Source: Notospermus geniculatus
Taxonomy: Eukaryota > Nemertea > Pilidiophora > Heteronemertea > Lineidae
DNA: 64,000 nt
Reading direction: 5' to 3'
NCBI GenBank assembly: GCA_002633025.1
Contig: NMRB01002506.1
Span: 12,435 to 76,434, forward strand
Shown here: positions 42,161 to 54,009 of the stretch, piece after piece
Numbering within the stretch: the first letter of the stretch is position 1
Layout of the letters: every line of letters starts with the position of its first letter
Position numbers and translations under genes: made by a program
The notes under the pieces: model-generated
Seen by the model: only the letters and a program-made list of their open reading frames with translations
What the model was told of the DNA's origin: nothing
The model's database searches: none

Positions 42161-45100
42161 GCATTCTGCGTGAAGAAATCATAAGTAACGCTATGATTTT
42201 CTTCCTGGCCGGCTACGATACTACGGCCACCACCTTGTCGACTTTGGCATATTGCCTTGCAATGAATCCAGAGGTACAGGAGAAAGTCATCGCTGAAATA
42301 CTGGTGATATTTCAACTTGTTCAACTATGTGACAGCGCCTGTTTCGTATCTCGGCCTGCCCTCACCAAGCCATAACTGCAAACATCAGTCCCTGTGAACT
42401 CACATGCGTCCCAATATTGCGGCCCATCATCACCCCCACCATGGCTATACACAGAGAAAAAAACCGATCTCATCTCAGGATAAAATAGTCTCCAGCCTTC
42501 TATTTTGTCCCTAAAATGAGTTTCTTTGCTACTCGAATTCGAACACAGAATGAGTACCAGTTTTCTAAGGCTGGAGGCTTCTTGCATCGACTGGAGATAA
42601 CTGCAACTGGAGTCTCATTCTGAAGTATAGAGACAAAATCTACTCATTTTGAATTTTCTCAGTTCTCCAGTCGATGGAACAGGGCATCAGCTGGAGACAA
42701 TTGGAAACAAACCCAGGGGAACCAGAATCTGCTCATATGAGGAGCTCGGTGGTGTGGTGGTTCTGGTGTCCGACTTGCGATCAGTATCAGGATCGTGTAT
42801 AGTCAATAATTCGCATAGTTCGCAGGTTGGCCGTGGTGGCCGGATAAGTCATATTATACAGTATGTCATCTCAAGTGGAGACCCATTTATGTCTATTCGA
42901 GTTGCAAAAGAAACTCATTTTAGGGACAGGAGTTGGAGATTCATTTTATCTCGATATGAGATCGTTTTTTCTTTTTGTGTAGCTCTCAGAATCGCCTACT
43001 TCTGGTATTACAGGAGTTGACTTATGACACCATTCAGCAGCTAGAGTACCTCGATATGGCCATGTCGGAGACCTTACGGCTGTATCCACCTGTAATACGG
43101 TAAGGTTGATACAATGTACGAAGAGCTCAGTGAGCCCAACCAACCAAACGACATCAAATCCTATCGAATTCGGTGTGGCCGGGTACTAGAATCTAATACC
43201 CCCCCCCCCCCGATATGGATGTCCCAACCAATACATTTACGGATTAAGCATCACTATTGAATTTGATTGTAGATAAATCAAGACCCTGAATCCTGTGAAA
43301 AACAATACATGGGGACATTAGGAAGACGGAGACATTAGATTATATCACACCGGCTTACATCCAGAATTATTCCCCATCTGCATTATGTTGCTGTTGCTGT
43401 TGTATATTTGCCGAGGCACCATTTCAGGGTGGACCGGATTTCCAGTACAGATGTGACAATCAAAGGCTTCACATTTCCAAAAGGGATAAGCGTGGGCTTT
43501 TCTGTCTATGGATTGCATCATGATCCAGATGTGTGGCCAGAGCCCCATAAGTTTGACCCAGAAAGGTGAGCATGACTGGTCACGAAACCATATCGGTACC
43601 CATTCGGAACTTCCGAAGGCAACTGCTCGGCAATTTCCGTGACAACTCGCATTTCCCCTCGGACACAATTCCAAGGCAGCCATCTTGAATGCGCAACGAT
43701 TCCCTTGAGTTTCTGTGGGTTTGGATGCGGTCGCCTCATCACACCTGCAGAACCCTACGCATGAACCAACTAGGTCACACAGAAACGTTGCGTTATTGGA
43801 TCAATAATTGGCAGATTGAGTGAGATACCGGTACGTTTATAGGCCTATATAAATTTGCCTCAATTTATCCAGCAAATACATGTAAGGTTGAACATCTTAA
43901 CAGGCCAAAATACTCCCACGGTAGGTCACGTGAGTTTGTTGACAAACAATATGGCTGCCTTGGACTTGTGTCCGAGGTGAAATGCGCCGGGCCGCCCAGT
44001 GGACAGATAAGCAGTTCGCCTCAGGTCGTTCCGAATGATCGGTACCGTAGGCCACATCCTCCCACAGCAAGGTTTTTTACCTCGCCCCTCTTCATCCGCT
44101 CACACAAACCCCTGCTGAAATAGAACATCCAGTGAATCTGGTGCGGCTCTTCCATACTCCAGTTGCAGTCCCTGTATTGGGAGGATAACTTGGAGAATTA
44201 ATAATTTTGTGGTTTCACCCCGTTTGACCTTAAGCAATGTTAAGTTTTGTGCTTTGTAAATTACTTACATCTTTCCAAAATTGACTGAATTTTATCACAG
44301 TGGTTCTTCCTATTTATAGGAAAGATTCTTATTATTTTTGATTGTTATTATGAGTCATAATTATTTAGTATTCACACCTTAAAAATGCTGCATTCTGATT
44401 ATGGGTGGTTTTCTGGCCGCCTCATGCTTGCCTGGGAGGCCCAATTTCAGCAGGGCTTTGTGTGGAGTGTATGAAGAGGAACGAGACCAAAGCCCTGCTG
44501 TGGGAGGATGCGTTGGCCAAATCGTATCTCTTGACATCGCAACACACCTGTCTCCTACCAGAAGCACGAAATATCACTTGACTAGCTGCAGAGATTCAGT
44601 AGGCCTCTGGGGACACTTGTTCCAGCATCGGCCCCTGATGAATCAGGATGGAAGGCATTCAAGACATTCCCATCATTTGCAGGTTCACACCAGAGGCCAA
44701 AGCAGCCAGGGACCCGTATTACTACATGCCGTTTGGCTTGGGTCAAAGGTCGTGTGTTGGGATGAGGCTGGCTACTGTGGAGATCAAGGTCGCCATGGCT
44801 ACATTCTTTGCCAAGAACAAGTTCGTCACCTGTGACGAGACTCCGGTTGGTTTAGGTTTTCAAATCAGATAATCTCGGTGAATCCAAATTTGTTTGTCAC
44901 GAAAATCTCACAACTCGAATTCACCGAATAGGAATCCTTTGTTTAATTAAAGCGAATGGCTCGCGGGGTTTGTTTTGATTTTTGGTGGTACCTCCCATAG
45001 AGAGTGAACCTAGTCTCCAGGCAAAGCCGTGCTCCAGTCATAGGCAAAACCTGTGCAAGTATGCGAGCGTGCACCTGGGGACGGAGGTTCCATTAAAAAA

Positions 45101-45436
45101 TTGTTAAAATGGGTTAATGACAGTTTCAAATTCAGTCGGTAAAAATGTACATTTTGTACTATTCACATTGATTTCGAAGCGGCAGATTTTGCAAAATACG
45201 CCTCCGAAGTTTGGCTGTCTAATGCATTTCCCATTAAACTAAAATCCTTCTTTCGCCTTTTTCTCAAAACGGCGCTTGATTTGAGGACATGTCAACAAAC
45301 AACTGTCAACAAACTCCGCGAGCCATTCGCTTTAAGTGTTTATGTCTTGTTTCAGGTAAAGTTGGAATTCGAGAGTTTGGGTTTGCTGCGGTTCAAGAAG
45401 CCAGTTATCTTGAAAGTTGAATCCAGGAAAAAATGA
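42161..45436 (+). CDS. Cytochrome P450, CYP3-like, 3' half (five exons)
   Basis: Exons are 42161-42303, 43014-43099, 43428-43565, 44683-44845 and 45356-45436; every junction is GT-AG and the phases agree (0, 2, 2, 0). The encoded order is the I-helix oxygen-activation motif AGYDTT, the K-helix ETLRLYPP (ExxR), the PERF region FDPER-F, the haem-binding loop FGLGQRSCVG (FxxGxRxCxG, Cys ligand) and the short C-terminal strand ending KPVILKVES. The spacing and C-terminus resemble the CYP3 family, membrane-bound monooxygenases of endoplasmic reticulum that oxidise lipophilic compounds. About 8-10 residues are short between the I- and K-helix exons relative to vertebrate CYP3A. Exons for the first half (membrane anchor to H helix) were not found in the 10 kb upstream, so this may be a partial gene, a split by misassembly, or a gene with very distant exons. 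No stop or frameshift is present in the five exons. Confidence 0.8.
42443..42985. mobile_element. 543-bp MITE in a P450 intron
   Basis: Arms of about 95 bp (AAACCGATCTCATCT, then CCCTAAAATGAGTTTCTT) recur inverted at 42895-42985. It fills most of the intron between the I-helix and K-helix exons. Confidence 0.75.
43208..43354. repeat. Repeat family CTCTAGAGAGACCAAGACCC, copy 2
   Basis: Diverged copy of 35930-36072, preceded by a C-tract of 12 or more, in a P450 intron. Confidence 0.6.
44126..44520. repeat. Dispersed 400-bp repeat, copy 1 (P450 intron)
   Basis: From CCAGTGAATCTGGTGCGGCT to GCTGTGGGAGGATGC it matches 50646-51022 at about 90%. Confidence 0.8.
44951..45331. mobile_element. 381-bp MITE with TTAA duplication, copy 1, in the last P450 intron
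   Basis: Inverted ends are AGCGAATGGCTCGCGGGGTT and its near complement, flanked by TTAA at 44947-44950 and 45332-45335. It ends 24 bp before the acceptor of the last P450 exon, leaving only TTAAGTGTTTATGTCTTGTT plus TCAG between them. Confidence 0.9.
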
Positions 45437-45656
45437 ATGCTAATAGAATGACATCAAAAATAGTCACCTATTTTTGATGACATACATGTATTATCGTACA
45501 AGTACTTCAGCATAAAGTGAAGAATCAGTTGATGTGGATAGAATGCCACTGTGTACAGAAACGTATATGTAAAGTAACCATCCTCGGAAGGTACCGGAAA
45601 CCTGTCACGTATTTCTTTGAAAGCTGTGAGTAAGTGCTTTCCACTTCTGTGATCGA

Positions 45657-46645
45657 GGTCTGGAAGGTTTCAGGATGTAGCATAGGAAGTTAGTATTTTT
45701 CAAAGAATTGCCATTGGGTGTACGTGAAAGGTATTTCATTTTGTGTAGAATTTAGCTCTTTTTTATGCTGGCAATTTCGACTCAATTGGACAATAAATAA
45801 GCAAGATAAGAGTAAAAAACGAAAGCGATATCGTTACTTTTGCTTATCAGTCACCCCGCGGGGCGGTTGACCAGCGACGAAAGCATTAAAGCCACTCTGA
45901 ACGATGCTTGCACGCATCGTCCATATCAACGTTAGCATGGTTAGTGTAGTGTGAAATGGACTACGCTCTATCTGAATATATTAGAGTTCTGCCCGCAGCT
46001 TTTTCAGGGTAAAGGACTCATGGCCTCGTGAAGTTCCCCAAAATGATTGCTAAATTATACGTACTTCAAAGAATCAAGCCCGAGTTTTCAGGACTCAGTG
46101 GAATAATCTGCAGACAGGACCCTAATGTATTCAGATAGAGCACAGTACACTAAACTAACGTCGCAGGACGTAAGACTTAAAGCGAATGGCTCGCGGGGTT
46201 TGTTTACATTTTTGGTGGTACCTTCCATAGAGAGTGAATCTAGCCTCCAGGCAAAGCCGTGCCCCAGCCATATGCAACACCTGTGCAAATATGCGAATGT
46301 AAACACTGGGGACGAGGTTCCAGTAAAAATTTGTTAAAATGGGTTAATGACGTTTTCAAATTCAGTAGGTCAAGATGTACATTTTGTACTATTCCCATTG
46401 ATTTTGAAGCGGCAGATTTTGCAGAATGCGCCTCCGAAGTTTGACTGTCTAATGTATTTCCCATTAAACTAAAATCCTTCTTTTGCCTTTTTCTCAAAAC
46501 GCTGCTTGATATCGATGACCAACTGTCATGGCGCCACAACAAACCCCGCGAGCCATTCGCTTTAATAAATTCAATACAGTGTGCCACAGTATGCATGAGG
46601 GAACTCTTTATCCCTCCCCACCTTGATAAGACTAGTGTCTCGCCA
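45657..46645. repeat. Duplicated non-coding block, copy 2, with insertions
   Basis: Homologous to copy 1 at 39838 onwards. It is split first by a 381-bp MITE (46181-46561) and then by a larger inverted-repeat element that starts near 46645; the end of the block resumes at 47790. Confidence 0.85.
46181..46561. mobile_element. 381-bp MITE with TTAA duplication, copy 2
   Basis: The same length as, and about 90% identical to, the element in the last P450 intron. TTAA flanks at 46177-46180 and 46562-46565. The homologous unoccupied site in copy 1 (GATTTAATGAATTC, about 40363) has a single TTAA. Confidence 0.9.
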
Positions 46646-47790
46646 ACCTATATATTTTTAGACCGGGGCTATTTGCGCAGCATGCTGTGGAACTAAGGAG
46701 TGAATTTTTATTTACACAGCAAGTACGTATTTAATATTCATAAGCATCATTAGGTTCTGCCCCGCCCACATTTTGCTGTGTAAATCAGGAAAAGATGATA
46801 TTTTCACAGCGAAATTTTAGATTTCGGCAAAATGAGCCGTACATGCATGCCACTTGCAGGCTACCAGCTTGGAAAGAATGCACCTTCGGCCTATTACGAT
46901 CTCAGTAGATTAACGTTTGATTCTGGGCAAGTGCATGCGAGGTTTTACGGTACGTCCCCTACGTGTACTCTGCCCAGGGGACTCTTGACAAACATTTGTC
47001 ATCACAACCAGAGGTGGTCCGGAAAAACGTGGTTTTCATGCACATTTCGACCGAAAATTTGCAAAATATGGTCTTTGCCCCCCCCCCTCCCGAAGACCTT
47101 TCGCCTCCCCCCTCCCCCGGGCCCCCCGCTCCCAGGCCAAAAAAGCTAGTTACGCCCCTGACAACCTGTCTTATCACTCAAATATGTAGGCCGATAATGG
47201 AAGATGTTCTTATACTCCGATAGGTGCCTAGCTCAGGTCCGTCATCTGGTATTGCAGCCTGTTTCTGTGTGATGACCCAAGTGTTAGACACCCATATGTG
47301 ACGCATTCTGTCGGTTTTCGTCAGTCGCATAGCTAACTCCCCTGGGGATGAGTCCGAATACAAGGGTGTGCCTTGCCCCTGTTGATGTGACGATTCTGTA
47401 GCCGATTTTATCAGTGTCACCAAGATTAATTAACCAATTGTTCCATGTCGAAATTTAAAAGAGTCACAACAGTTCTCTGAGAAAAGAAAAAGAAAGGAAA
47501 AAAGGGGGAAAAAAAGAAAAAAAACCTAAAGGGGACCACCGGGATTCGAACCCGGGACCTTTGCGTTACGGTCCCTACGTCTTTGCACTGCGCTAGTCAG
47601 GCTGGCAGCAGGGCGAGTGAATAATCAATACGTTGTTTAATACGCCCCGTGCATAAATTATCGTAATGCATCCTCATTATGATCTCGCGTTTTCATTGGT
47701 TTAGAATCTGCTGTGTAAGCAGTGCGAAAACTAAGAAATATTGTACTGTTTTCACAGAAACTTGCTGTGCAAATAGTCACGGCGATATTT
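46645..47790. mobile_element. About 1.15-kb inverted-repeat element inserted in the duplicated block
   Basis: The left end (ATATTTTTAGACCGGGGCTA TTTGCGCAGCA) and the reverse complement of the right end (ATAAAAATATCGCCGTGACTA TTTGCACAGCA) are imperfect inverted repeats. The block that is continuous at 40430-40450 is split exactly by these ends. No transposase was found; the interior has G/C-tracts and a tRNA-like sequence. Confidence 0.7.
47531..47610 (-). repeat. tRNA-like sequence (probable tRNA pseudogene or SINE head)
   Basis: On the minus strand there is an A-box-like GACTAGCGCAGTGC, a perfect T-arm (CCGGGTTCGAATCCCGG with a canonical B box) and a T-rich stop after the 3' end. The acceptor stem and anticodon stem do not pair convincingly, so I do not call it a functional tRNA. 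Confidence 0.5.
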
Positions 47791-47993
47791 TTATGGTCAG
47801 TGGTAACACCCAGGCTAGAATGATACGAAGTCGAAACCTTAGCTGAAAAAATAGGCGCCATACTTTTGATGACCTGACATTAGTGACAAGTTCATCGCGC
47901 TGTACTGCGGCGTGAAAATATTTTGATTTTGTAGCCTTTTTATTGTGGTTCCATATTGTTTTTGGTCATGGTGTGCGTGCGTGCGTGTGTCCG

Positions 47994-48425
47994 CAAACTT
48001 TTCCCTTGTCAGATGGATAGCGCCATTTGTTTTTGACGGATCATTTTCATGTTGCATGGAGGTGTGTATGACCGCAACATCTAGGTCAAGTTCAATTTTG
48101 GTTGCGACGCAATTCCTATTTTGGCCAGTAGGGGGCGTTTTGTGAAAACCTTCAAAGGGCTGTATTTTGAGAATGGTTTCAGGTATCACATTGAAACCTT
48201 GTACCTATGTACCTCTAGGTTGTAGCGACCCACAAACAAAATTTCGGTGCAATCTGATTCTTGACTTTGCCACTAGGGGCCAAAATGAAAATCCCAACCT
48301 TTTCCTTGTCAGATGGATAGCGCCTTCAGTTTTTGACAGATCATTTTCGTATTGAATATGGGTGTGTATGACCACAAAATCTAGGTCTAGTTCGATTTTG
48401 GATGCAATGCAATAGGAGCTGTCAG
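47994..48425. repeat. Direct repeat, unit about 300 bp, two copies
   Basis: TTGTCAGATGGATAGCGCC, GGTGTGTATGACC and ATCTAGGTC recur with a period of about 304 bp (47999 and 48303). GGCCAGTAGGGGGCG also appears twice nearby (48122 and 48592). Confidence 0.7.
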
Positions 48426-49599
48426 CGAGTTGACCACCAGGTGTCACTACGGCCCAATGCAATGCATGTAGCGGACCCAGTCATTATCGATCGAGCAGCA
48501 ATCACGTAGATTTTCCTGTACATTGGTCCGCTAAGACTTTGCTGCCATCTGTTGGCAATATGCGCGGCTGACTGCTCCTATTCCTATTTGGGCCAGTAGG
48601 GGGCATTTGACATTACGTTTTTCGGCTCCTTTACTCCAGAAATGTCGGAAGCCCTACCTTCCTTTGATGTCTGGGGGTGATTCCAAACATGCTTAAGTCG
48701 GGTAATTAACACATCACGTGTTATAATCCCCCTTAGTGGTTCTCTCCGTGACGAACAGAAAAGCCTTAAAGGAGTTATCTGAACGAATCGAAAATGTTTG
48801 CAATGGTATTCCCAAGATTTGGTACATCGAATTTAGTGTTTGAATTCCTAAATTCGACCTTTTAGACTAAAAACGTTTAATTTAAAACAGGCAATTCGGC
48901 TTTTCCCAGAAATGCGCAACCACCTGCATACAATGGTTCCTATTCATCGCACTCTGTGTGGCTAAATCACAATGTCAACACTGAGCTCACTGGTGGGGGG
49001 GGGGGGNGTTCACTGGAAGATCCTCACAGCTTAACCACCCCCAATCATTCCTATTTGTTGGTCAATAAACATTCATTGTTGAAGTGCTGGCTATTTCTGC
49101 CAGCCGGAGTAAATGGGCTGAGAAACCTAATGGTAAGAAACTTCGAATGGATATATTTTGAAAATTTCCATTTTATCTAACGGGAACCAAAGGGAACCAT
49201 ATGCGATTTTCAATGTCCTCTTGTTTTTAACAAGCACAGCAATGAAATCATTGTATTTTGGTCTTTAAAAAATGCATTTTGCAAAATTAATCTCCATTCA
49301 TTATGAACAAATGTTGCTCATCAATTAGTTCTTAAAAATCGATCAATATGGTTTTATCACCAATGACATCATTCAGGTTGGGATGCATTTCAGGAGAGGA
49401 TCTCAAAATGTCACCTTCGAACAGAGTAGAATTATTATGCGTGGTTAGCTTGTCATGAGGTAAAATGAAGGAAATATTAGTTCATTTATATGTAACCCCT
49501 TGGGACTGTGCCATTCCACTGGAAAATGTGGTAAAGTAGGGGTGTAAAACATTCTGAGACACCCGGTAGATATCATAGTTTCTTTTTAAACAACATGGA
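48426..49599. other. No gene recognised
   Basis: Only short shadow frames. It contains a G-tract with an N at 49007. Confidence 0.4.
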
Positions 49600-49960
49600 G
49601 AGTGGGCCGTACGCATAAAAATGAAGCATTTATTTCTAGCAAAAGCAAAAAGTAAAAGCAGTTGCCCGAAGCCAAAAGTAAAAGTAAAAGCAATTACTTG
49701 GTTTGATATGCATAACCTTTTACTTCTACTTCAAAGCAAATGCTTGTACTTGACAAGCATTTGCTTGTTTATCAACTGTTTGCTCCTTAGTTAAGCAGGT
49801 TGACCAAAGGTTCTACAGTTGAAGCAATTGCTGTGTATGCATATGAATTGTAGCATTTGCTAGAAAGGAACAAGTAAATAGTTTTATGCATACGGGTGGA
49901 AGTAATTGCTTCGATTTTAAAGTAAAAGACATCTGCTTTTTTATGCACATGGACCATTAA
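49600..49960. repeat. AGTAAAAGCAATTGCT family, imperfect inverted repeat
   Basis: Dense AAAAGCA, GCAATTGCT, GCATTTGCT and TTTTACTT words, bracketed by CGTACGCATAAAAATGAAGC and TTTTTATGCACATGG. It resembles the short elements at 7793 and 19454 but is longer and rearranged. Confidence 0.5.
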
Positions 49961-50423
49961 GGAAAAGTAGGAACTGGATGGACCAGTCTTTCGGATGAAG
50001 CAGACTTGACCCTACAACGTATGAAGATCGCTCCTTCCTGGGAACAACACAGTAAAAGGACATGATATTTCCACTGCGTTGCTCAGCCAGAAATGGAGTC
50101 TCTTTGGTCAAAAAGGCTGTTGAGGGGAAATGATCATTAACATCGCTTCCTGTTTTTGTGGGTGTTGGAGTAAATGTGACCCGTGCCAGCCAAATGAGTC
50201 GGAATGTGCAGAGAAGAAGGCCCAAAGTGCACCAGCGCATTGTTGATTTCACTATGGCCACTGTCATGACTGTGAAATTTGACTCTGTCAATTTCTATAT
50301 TTGTTCTCTAGTGTCATCTTGAGTCTTCTTTCCGGCGCATTCCGACTCATTTTCTGGCACGGATCACAAATAGCTAATGTTTGTTTGTACGTGTACTTAG
50401 TTCACGATGGGTTGACAACGAGT

Positions 50424-50555
50424 TAAGGGTGGGTATACACTACACGCGATTCGCCCAACGCATGCGATCGTTCTTTGTTATTTCATGCCGCAATGCCTCC
50501 CAAACAAAAGCGACTCGCATGTGTTGCAAATCGCTTCTAGTGTGCACCCACCCTT
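50424..50555. mobile_element. 132-bp MITE with TAAGGGTGGGTATACAC ends
   Basis: TAAGGGTGGGTATACACTAC at the left pairs with TAGTGTGCACCCACCCTTA at the right; GCGATTCGC and GCGACTCGC are also inverted. Confidence 0.75.
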
Positions 50556-50645
50556 ACAACGGCTGGTATATCAACTACAGTTTGCGTTCACGATTCGTTT
50601 GTGACTCGTTCACGACTGCTTTTTGTTCAGTTTGCGATGAGTTAC

Positions 50646-51022
50646 CAGTGAATCTGGTGCGGCTGTTCCATAATCAAGTTGCACTCCCCTGTATTGGCAG
50701 GATAACATGGAGAAGTACGAATTTCGTGGTTTTTAGTCCGTTTGACCTTAACGTTTTGCGCTTTACAAATCACTTACATCTTTCTGAAATTGACTGAATT
50801 TTATCACACAGGTTCTTCCTATGTATAAAAAAGATTTTTATTATTTTTGATTGTTATTATGAGTCATAATTATTTTAGTATTCACACCCTTAAATGCTGC
50901 ATTCTGATTGGGCAATGGTTTTCCCATCGCTTCATGTTTGCCTGGGAGGCCCAATTTCAGCAGGGCTTTGTGTGAGAGTGTGTGAAGAGGAACGAGACCA
51001 AAGCTCTGCTGTGGGAGGATGC
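50646..51022. repeat. Dispersed 400-bp repeat, copy 2
   Basis: Homologous to 44126-44520. Confidence 0.8.
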
Positions 51023-51058
51023 CTAACGTCTTTCTTAGCTAAGACTCGAGATCACATC

Positions 51059-51499
51059 ATGACGACGAGAGGTTATGAATAAGAATGTATTTATTTTGTA
51101 AGTCTTTATTTGCAGTTATAACCGCCCATATGGAAGTAAATGTTTTGTCATTTGTTTATCGCCAAATGACCTAGATCCGGTCACAAATGGCCTCTTACAG
51201 AACGTGGGATTTTTATCCAACCTTTAAAGCATGTTGCGCAAACATCATTCAGTTAAAGTCCATTCCAGATACCTAAGGCAAATGGTACTAGGTTGAACTC
51301 TGCAATGTTACACGACCCTGTCCACTATTTTGACGATCTATTGCACAATACTTAACAGGCGAGTCCAATGATGAAGTTTATAATGCATGTCGCCTTGCCC
51401 GATTGACTGTGTTTGTGGTCAAGCTGTTAGTAATAGACTAACCACAACTGACAAGGTTAGCCAAGTGCGATTTGCCTTAGGTATCTGGAACGGACTATA
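51059..51499 (+). repeat. 441-bp direct repeat, left of the 1-kb gap
   Basis: Identical to 52572-53012 except for about two substitutions. It ends exactly at the first N. Confidence 0.95.
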
Positions 51500-52499
51500 N
51501 NNNNNNNNNNNNNNNNNNNNNNNNNNNNNNNNNNNNNNNNNNNNNNNNNNNNNNNNNNNNNNNNNNNNNNNNNNNNNNNNNNNNNNNNNNNNNNNNNNNN
51601 NNNNNNNNNNNNNNNNNNNNNNNNNNNNNNNNNNNNNNNNNNNNNNNNNNNNNNNNNNNNNNNNNNNNNNNNNNNNNNNNNNNNNNNNNNNNNNNNNNNN
51701 NNNNNNNNNNNNNNNNNNNNNNNNNNNNNNNNNNNNNNNNNNNNNNNNNNNNNNNNNNNNNNNNNNNNNNNNNNNNNNNNNNNNNNNNNNNNNNNNNNNN
51801 NNNNNNNNNNNNNNNNNNNNNNNNNNNNNNNNNNNNNNNNNNNNNNNNNNNNNNNNNNNNNNNNNNNNNNNNNNNNNNNNNNNNNNNNNNNNNNNNNNNN
51901 NNNNNNNNNNNNNNNNNNNNNNNNNNNNNNNNNNNNNNNNNNNNNNNNNNNNNNNNNNNNNNNNNNNNNNNNNNNNNNNNNNNNNNNNNNNNNNNNNNNN
52001 NNNNNNNNNNNNNNNNNNNNNNNNNNNNNNNNNNNNNNNNNNNNNNNNNNNNNNNNNNNNNNNNNNNNNNNNNNNNNNNNNNNNNNNNNNNNNNNNNNNN
52101 NNNNNNNNNNNNNNNNNNNNNNNNNNNNNNNNNNNNNNNNNNNNNNNNNNNNNNNNNNNNNNNNNNNNNNNNNNNNNNNNNNNNNNNNNNNNNNNNNNNN
52201 NNNNNNNNNNNNNNNNNNNNNNNNNNNNNNNNNNNNNNNNNNNNNNNNNNNNNNNNNNNNNNNNNNNNNNNNNNNNNNNNNNNNNNNNNNNNNNNNNNNN
52301 NNNNNNNNNNNNNNNNNNNNNNNNNNNNNNNNNNNNNNNNNNNNNNNNNNNNNNNNNNNNNNNNNNNNNNNNNNNNNNNNNNNNNNNNNNNNNNNNNNNN
52401 NNNNNNNNNNNNNNNNNNNNNNNNNNNNNNNNNNNNNNNNNNNNNNNNNNNNNNNNNNNNNNNNNNNNNNNNNNNNNNNNNNNNNNNNNNNNNNNNNNN
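51500..52499. other. Assembly gap of exactly 1000 Ns
   Basis: A round number typical of an unsized scaffold gap, so the true distance is unknown. Confidence 1.
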
Positions 52500-52571
52500 C
52501 CTCGGGAGACATTGCATCCCGCGGGGGGACATTTCGGCATGTCACCCTCCATGGAGGGCAACATTTTTCTA

Positions 52572-53012
52572 ATGACGACGAGAGGTTATGAATAAGAATG
52601 TATTTATTTTGTAAGTCTTTATTTGCAGTTATAACCGCCCATATGGAAGTAAATGTTTTGTCATTTGTTTATCGCCAAATGACCTAGATCCGGTCACAAA
52701 TGGCCTCTTACAGAACGTGGGATTTTTATCCAACCTTTAAAGCATGTTGCGCAAACATCATTCAGATAAAGTCCATTCCAGATACCTAAGGCAAATGGTA
52801 CTAGGTTGAACTCTGCAATGTTACACGACCCTGTCCACTATTTTGACGATCTATTGCACAATACTTAACAGGCGAGTCCAATGATGAAGTTTATAATGCA
52901 TGTCGCCTTGCCCGATTGACTGTGTCTGTGGTCAAGCTGTTAGTAATAGACTAACCACAACTGACAAGGTTAGCCAAGTGCGATTTGCCTTAGGTATCTG
53001 GAACGGACTATA
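52572..53012 (+). repeat. 441-bp direct repeat, right of the 1-kb gap
   Basis: Copy of 51059-51499; it continues into unique sequence at 53013, where the left copy meets the gap. Confidence 0.95.
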
Positions 53013-54009
53013 TTTGAATGACTTTTCAACGTTATTTTAAAGATGAAACGTTGTGAAGTTTGATTCTTTTATAACTTAATAATCAAATCGTAATTTTATC
53101 CGGCTGACGTCAGCCCGAGCTGTCAGCATGGGTCGTGATGTCATATTCGTCGGCGTGTTGAGTCAACGTAATATTTCAGACTCACATTTCCAAGTTTTGT
53201 TACTCATGAGGTCCGAATTGGAATGTTCATCGTACGGCGCAGCAAATTGGAAGGTTGTCTCCTTCGTTTTAAAGGGAACGGTGTGTGTCCTCCACTCTTA
53301 CTCGACTTGGTCACCTTGCAAGAAAAAATTCATCGATGGCAGACAAGAGGCGTATAGGGTGAAGAAGGTGAGTGGACTTATAGAAACCAGGATTCGATTC
53401 AGTCTTCTACTACAGGGTGTCCAAAAAAAGTGGCACTTGGTTTTGTGACGTCGTCATAGTGCGTCTCATTATGGTGACCTCGTTCATAACTTTATAAACA
53501 CGATCGATGTATACCATCTAGGCCTACACACAGCGCTAATTCCTGTTGGCGAGGTTGCTCATGATTGCGAATGAAGACACCGATCATACCTGCTCGACAA
53601 ACTGTTCGAATCTATCTATTTGAATGATCTAAGTTATCAATTAGGCATGGGGACTGTTGCTACACATCATGAAAGAATGAGTTTAGCATGGTACCGTACC
53701 TTACTTGATGAAGGGTTGGGGATGATATCGCAGTGTCAGCTCGGGTTTCAACGTAATATCAGTCCAGCCTAGTTATTACCATTGGCTAGTGTGGGTTGGA
53801 CAGGACCCCAGTCTTACTGTTTCAGATGCTGCCGCCGGGGGAGTGATATTGTTCTGCACACACTTGGAAACGGACTCGCTGTTTCTCTGCATCGTAGTCG
53901 TACGTAGTCGTCAGTAATCCGTGGCGGATACCTACGAAGACTATAGTGAATTGCCCATTGAGAGCAAGGAGTGTCGACAGACCCCAACAGAGTTGAATAT
54001 CTGGAATTC

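Noticed and set aside
46832-47223. Proline-rich frames of about 100 codons
   Set aside because: The composition comes from a C-tract inside a non-coding inverted-repeat element.
47531-47610. Functional tRNA gene on the minus strand
   Set aside because: The T arm and B box are perfect, but the acceptor and anticodon stems do not pair, so I call it tRNA-like.
51387-52595. Open frames of 345-402 codons
   Set aside because: They span the 1000-N gap and have no real sequence inside.
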